A stretch of 7,205 nucleotides of DNA from Myxococcales bacterium (lineage in GTDB: Bacteria; Myxococcota_A; UBA9042; PHBI01; JAAZYN01). Position numbers and translations under genes: made by a program. The stretch is taken from positions 1-7,205 of the forward strand of contig JAAZYN010000171.1 in assembly GCA_014239625.1 (NCBI GenBank), in the 5' to 3' direction. A model generated the notes under the pieces. It saw nothing but the letters and a program-made list of their open reading frames with translations, did no database searches and was not told the origin of the DNA. Positions 5,192-7,205 of this stretch are shown here, piece by piece. Within the stretch, counting starts at the first letter, position 1. The number at the start of each line of letters is the position of its first letter.

Positions 5192-7205
5192 CCGACCCAA
5201 CGTCCGACAACCTGTCTCCGGCGTTCCGCTTCTTCTTCGTCAAGACGATCTTGGGCACCCTGCTCACCATACTGCTTGTCGGTGGTGGCTGGTTCGCCAT
5301 CAACGGCATGGTCAAGGAAGGCAACCCCGACCTCGACATCCCCACGGCCAAGATCGGCGTCGAGTGGATCGGGGCCTCGCCGGCCATGGTGGAAAAGCAG
5401 ATCACCACCGAGATAGAGCGGGCCGTCAAGAGCGTCGCCAAGGTCAAGAAGATCACGAGCGCGTCGCGGCGGGCGTTTTCGAGCGTCGTCGTCGAGTTCG
5501 TGGCGACGGCGGACGTCGCCGAGTCGATGGCGCTGCTGAGGGCGGAGGTCCAGACCGTGGAAGCGGACTTGCCGGCCGATGCCGACAAGCCCACGGTCGA
5601 AGCGGTTCGAACGACGGACAAGCCCGTGGTCTCGTTCGTTCTTTATGGCGACGTGGACGATGCGATCTTCTCCCGGCTGGCCGAGCAGTTGCAGACCGGA
5701 CTGGAGAAGCTGCCGGGCGTCCGCGAGGCCGAGATCAACGGTGAACGTGAAGAGATCATCAGCGTCTTGCTCCACCCCGAGCGGATGGCCGAGCTGGCCT
5801 TGCCACCCACCGTCGTGGCGAACGCCGTGTCGGCGGCCAACACCGATAGTCCCCTGGGCGACATCGAGAACCCCGGTTTTCGTGCGGCGCTGGAGCTCAA
5901 GTCACGCTTTCGGGAGGCGGCCGAGCTCGAGCAGCTGGTGGTCCGGCGCACGACGGCCAACGGTATCCCCTTGAGTCTGGGACAGGTTGCGACCATCCGT
6001 CGCGATCTGGAGGCGCCCACGGTGCTCACCTCCGTCAGCGTCGCGGGCGCTCCGTACATCAAGTCGGTGGCTCTAGACCTCTACAAAGGGCCTGGTGAGG
6101 ACACGGTCGCCATCATCGAACGGGCCGCCGAGTACCTCGAGCAGCAGCAGCGGACGTCACCGGAATGGCCCGAGGCGGTGAAGCTCGCGCGCCTGAGCGA
6201 CGACACCGACGCCATCATGGCGAGCCTCACCGACGCGCTCAGCAACGCATCGCAGGCCTGTGTCATCGTGTTCCTGGTGCTGTTGCTGATGCTGACCTGG
6301 CGGGAAGCGCTGATCGCGGGGTTGGCGATCCCCATCACCTTCCTCGGTAGCCTCGCCGGCCTTTATCTGCTCGGGTACACGCTCAACGAGCTCGTCTTGA
6401 TCGGCATCATCCTGGCGCTCGGTCTGCTGGTCGACGTGTTCATCCTGGTCATGGAGGGGATGCACGAGGGATTGTTCGTCCGCGGGCTGCGGTTCGATCG
6501 CGCCGTCAAACGGACGGTGCAACAGTTTGCGGTGCCCGCCTTCGCCGGCCAGATGACGACCATCTTGGCTCTCGTCCCGCTCTTCGCGATCGGGGGGACC
6601 CCGGGAAAGTTCATCGCCATCATCCCGGCGACGATCATCGTCTGCCTCATCGGCAGCTTCGCGGTCGCGTTCGTCATCGCCCTGCCTTTGTCACAGCTGG
6701 TGCTGTCGGCGGCGAGCAAGGGTGAAACGAAGATATCGACCATCGACCGATTCTCGATGTCGGTGGCAGGCCGCCTGCAGCGATGGATCGGTCAGGTGGT
6801 CGTCGCCAGCAAGTGGCGTGCTGCCACGTTTGTCGGGTTGGCGGTCGTCGCCCTGATGGTCGCGCTGAACGCGGCCCAGTATCTCGACTTCGTCCTGTTC
6901 CCCAAGTCCGACGATCCCAAGATCGGCATCACCATCGAGTTGCCACCGACCCATGGGCTCGACACGAGCTCAGAGGTCGCAGAGGTCGTCGGCGACCTCC
7001 TACGCGGCCAGCCCGAGGTCGAGGCGGTGTCCATGTACGTTGGCCGTGCGAGCCCGTTGGCAAGCCAGAGGGGCGGCGACCCGGAGTCGACGAACCTCAT
7101 CGGCTTCAACGCCAGTCTGAAGCAAACGGCGTGCCGCTGTGTTTGTCGCGTTGGCGGTCGTTGCCCTGATGGTGGCGCTGAACGCGTCCCAGTATCTCGA
7201 CTTCG
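5188..7205 (+). CDS. RND-family inner-membrane efflux pump (partial, 3' end runs off the window and is disturbed)
   Basis: The start is GTG 5188 in a GTGA overlap with the adaptor stop; GGGG at 5179-5182 is a modest ribosome-binding site. Later ATGs would remove transmembrane helix 1. The frame stays open to the edge (672 complete codons; family about 1,020-1,100). TM1 is about 17-38. Porter domains are about 41-350, with W-I-G-A-S-P-A-M-V-E-K-Q at 60-71, the equivalent of the Y-P-G-A-S-P-x-x-V-E signature. TM2-TM6 are about 356-505. TM4 carries G-L-L-V-D-V-F-I-L-V-M-E-G (412-424): the first Asp of the AcrB D407-D408 pair is kept (D416) and the second is Val417. TM7 is about 544-566, followed by the second periplasmic half. 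Pump sequence is convincing to about residue 645 (N-L-I-G-F-N-A-S-L). Beyond about 7120 the frame gives an implausible Cys/Arg-rich run, because the DNA there is an out-of-frame copy of the TM7 region. Proton-driven export is inferred from the family; the substrate is unknown. Confidence 0.93.
   Translation, partial: MTDPTSDNLSPAFRFFFVKTILGTLLTILLVGGGWFAINGMVKEGNPDLDIPTAKIGVEWIGASPAMVEKQITTEIERAVKSVAKVKKITSASRRAFSSVVVEFVATADVAESMALLRAEVQTVEADLPADADKPTVEAVRTTDKPVVSFVLYGDVDDAIFSRLAEQLQTGLEKLPGVREAEINGEREEIISVLLHPERMAELALPPTVVANAVSAANTDSPLGDIENPGFRAALELKSRFREAAELEQLVVRRTTANGIPLSLGQVATIRRDLEAPTVLTSVSVAGAPYIKSVALDLYKGPGEDTVAIIERAAEYLEQQQRTSPEWPEAVKLARLSDDTDAIMASLTDALSNASQACVIVFLVLLLMLTWREALIAGLAIPITFLGSLAGLYLLGYTLNELVLIGIILALGLLVDVFILVMEGMHEGLFVRGLRFDRAVKRTVQQFAVPAFAGQMTTILALVPLFAIGGTPGKFIAIIPATIIVCLIGSFAVAFVIALPLSQLVLSAASKGETKISTIDRFSMSVAGRLQRWIGQVVVASKWRAATFVGLAVVALMVALNAAQYLDFVLFPKSDDPKIGITIELPPTHGLDTSSEVAEVVGDLLRGQPEVEAVSMYVGRASPLASQRGGDPESTNLIGFNASLKQTACRCVCRVGGRCPDGGAERVPVSRL
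6808..6892 (+). repeat. Copy 1 of an 85-bp diverged direct repeat (RND TM7 segment, in frame)
   Basis: This segment encodes the S-K-W-R-A-A-T-F-V start of TM7 and the N-A-A-Q-Y-L-D-F that follows, in the pump's own frame. It recurs 313 bases downstream at 7121-7205 with 10 mismatches by my count (about 88% identity) and no gaps. Confidence 0.9.
7121..7205 (+). repeat. Copy 2 of the 85-bp repeat, shifted by one frame and ending at the window edge
   Basis: Read one base out of the pump's frame (codon phase through 7127), this segment encodes R-R-A-A-V-F-V-A-L then A-V-V-A-L-M-V-A-L-N-A-S-Q-Y-L-D-F, almost the same peptide as copy 1. Differences fall mostly at third codon positions (Ala, Val codons) or give mild changes (Thr to Val, Gly to Ala, Ala to Ser; one Trp to Arg). 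It therefore looks like a homologous coding sequence under selection, not random error. Clear homology starts at about 7121; the base before it would complete a TGA (7118-7120) in that frame. Confidence 0.9.

Noticed and set aside
4495..5775. Long minus-strand open frame (426 codons) opposite adaptor and pump
   Set aside because: Its product is Arg/Asp/Leu-rich low complexity with no family signature, and it lies antisense to two convincing conserved genes; high-GC shadow frame.
7121..7205. Cys-rich tail (C-R-C-V-C-R) of the pump as a metal-binding motif
   Set aside because: It arises only because the duplicated TM7 sequence is read in the wrong frame.

Overview
High-GC bacterial DNA (G/C strongly favoured at third codon positions, long spurious antisense frames). 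It carries one leftward gene, a divergent control region and a rightward three-gene operon that runs off the right edge. A lipoprotein-like protein with an Asp/Ala-rich linker followed by eukaryote-style EGF modules, next to a large envelope efflux operon, is typical of Myxococcota and related former Deltaproteobacteria. This lineage guess rests on style, not on a marker gene.

Layout. Positions 846 to 1 (minus strand) hold the first 282 codons of a secreted, probably surface-anchored protein: signal sequence, Asp-rich linker with a small tandem repeat, one Cys-rich EGF-like module, one very clean calcium-binding EGF module, then an unrecognised Trp/Tyr/Gly-rich domain that continues beyond the left edge. 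Positions 847-1334 are a 488-bp non-coding divergent region with one candidate promoter for each direction. Positions 1335-3557, 3494-5191 and 5188-7205 (plus strand) form a tightly overlapping operon: an outer-membrane TolC-family channel with an unusual ~200-residue N-terminal domain, an inner-membrane-anchored periplasmic adaptor (RND membrane fusion protein), and the inner-membrane RND pump (N-terminal ~65% at most).

How they work together. The three plus-strand genes encode all parts of a tripartite RND exporter: the pump takes substrate from the inner membrane or periplasm using the proton gradient, the adaptor bridges the periplasm, and the channel opens through the outer membrane. The substrate cannot be read from the sequence. 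The pump has only one of the two adjacent aspartates of the AcrB transmembrane helix 4 motif.

Main points for a second look: (1) the last 85 bases (7121-7205) are a diverged (about 88% identical) copy of 6808-6892, but in a different reading frame. The window therefore ends on a junction between two related RND sequences, either an assembly chimera or a real partial duplication. (2) The TolC protein is fused to a domain resembling the ABC_sub_bind periplasmic binding fold. (3) The adaptor carries a lysine/glycine-rich insertion built on a 15-bp tandem repeat, inside its lipoyl domain. I found no CRISPR array, RNA gene, insertion sequence or clearly new system.
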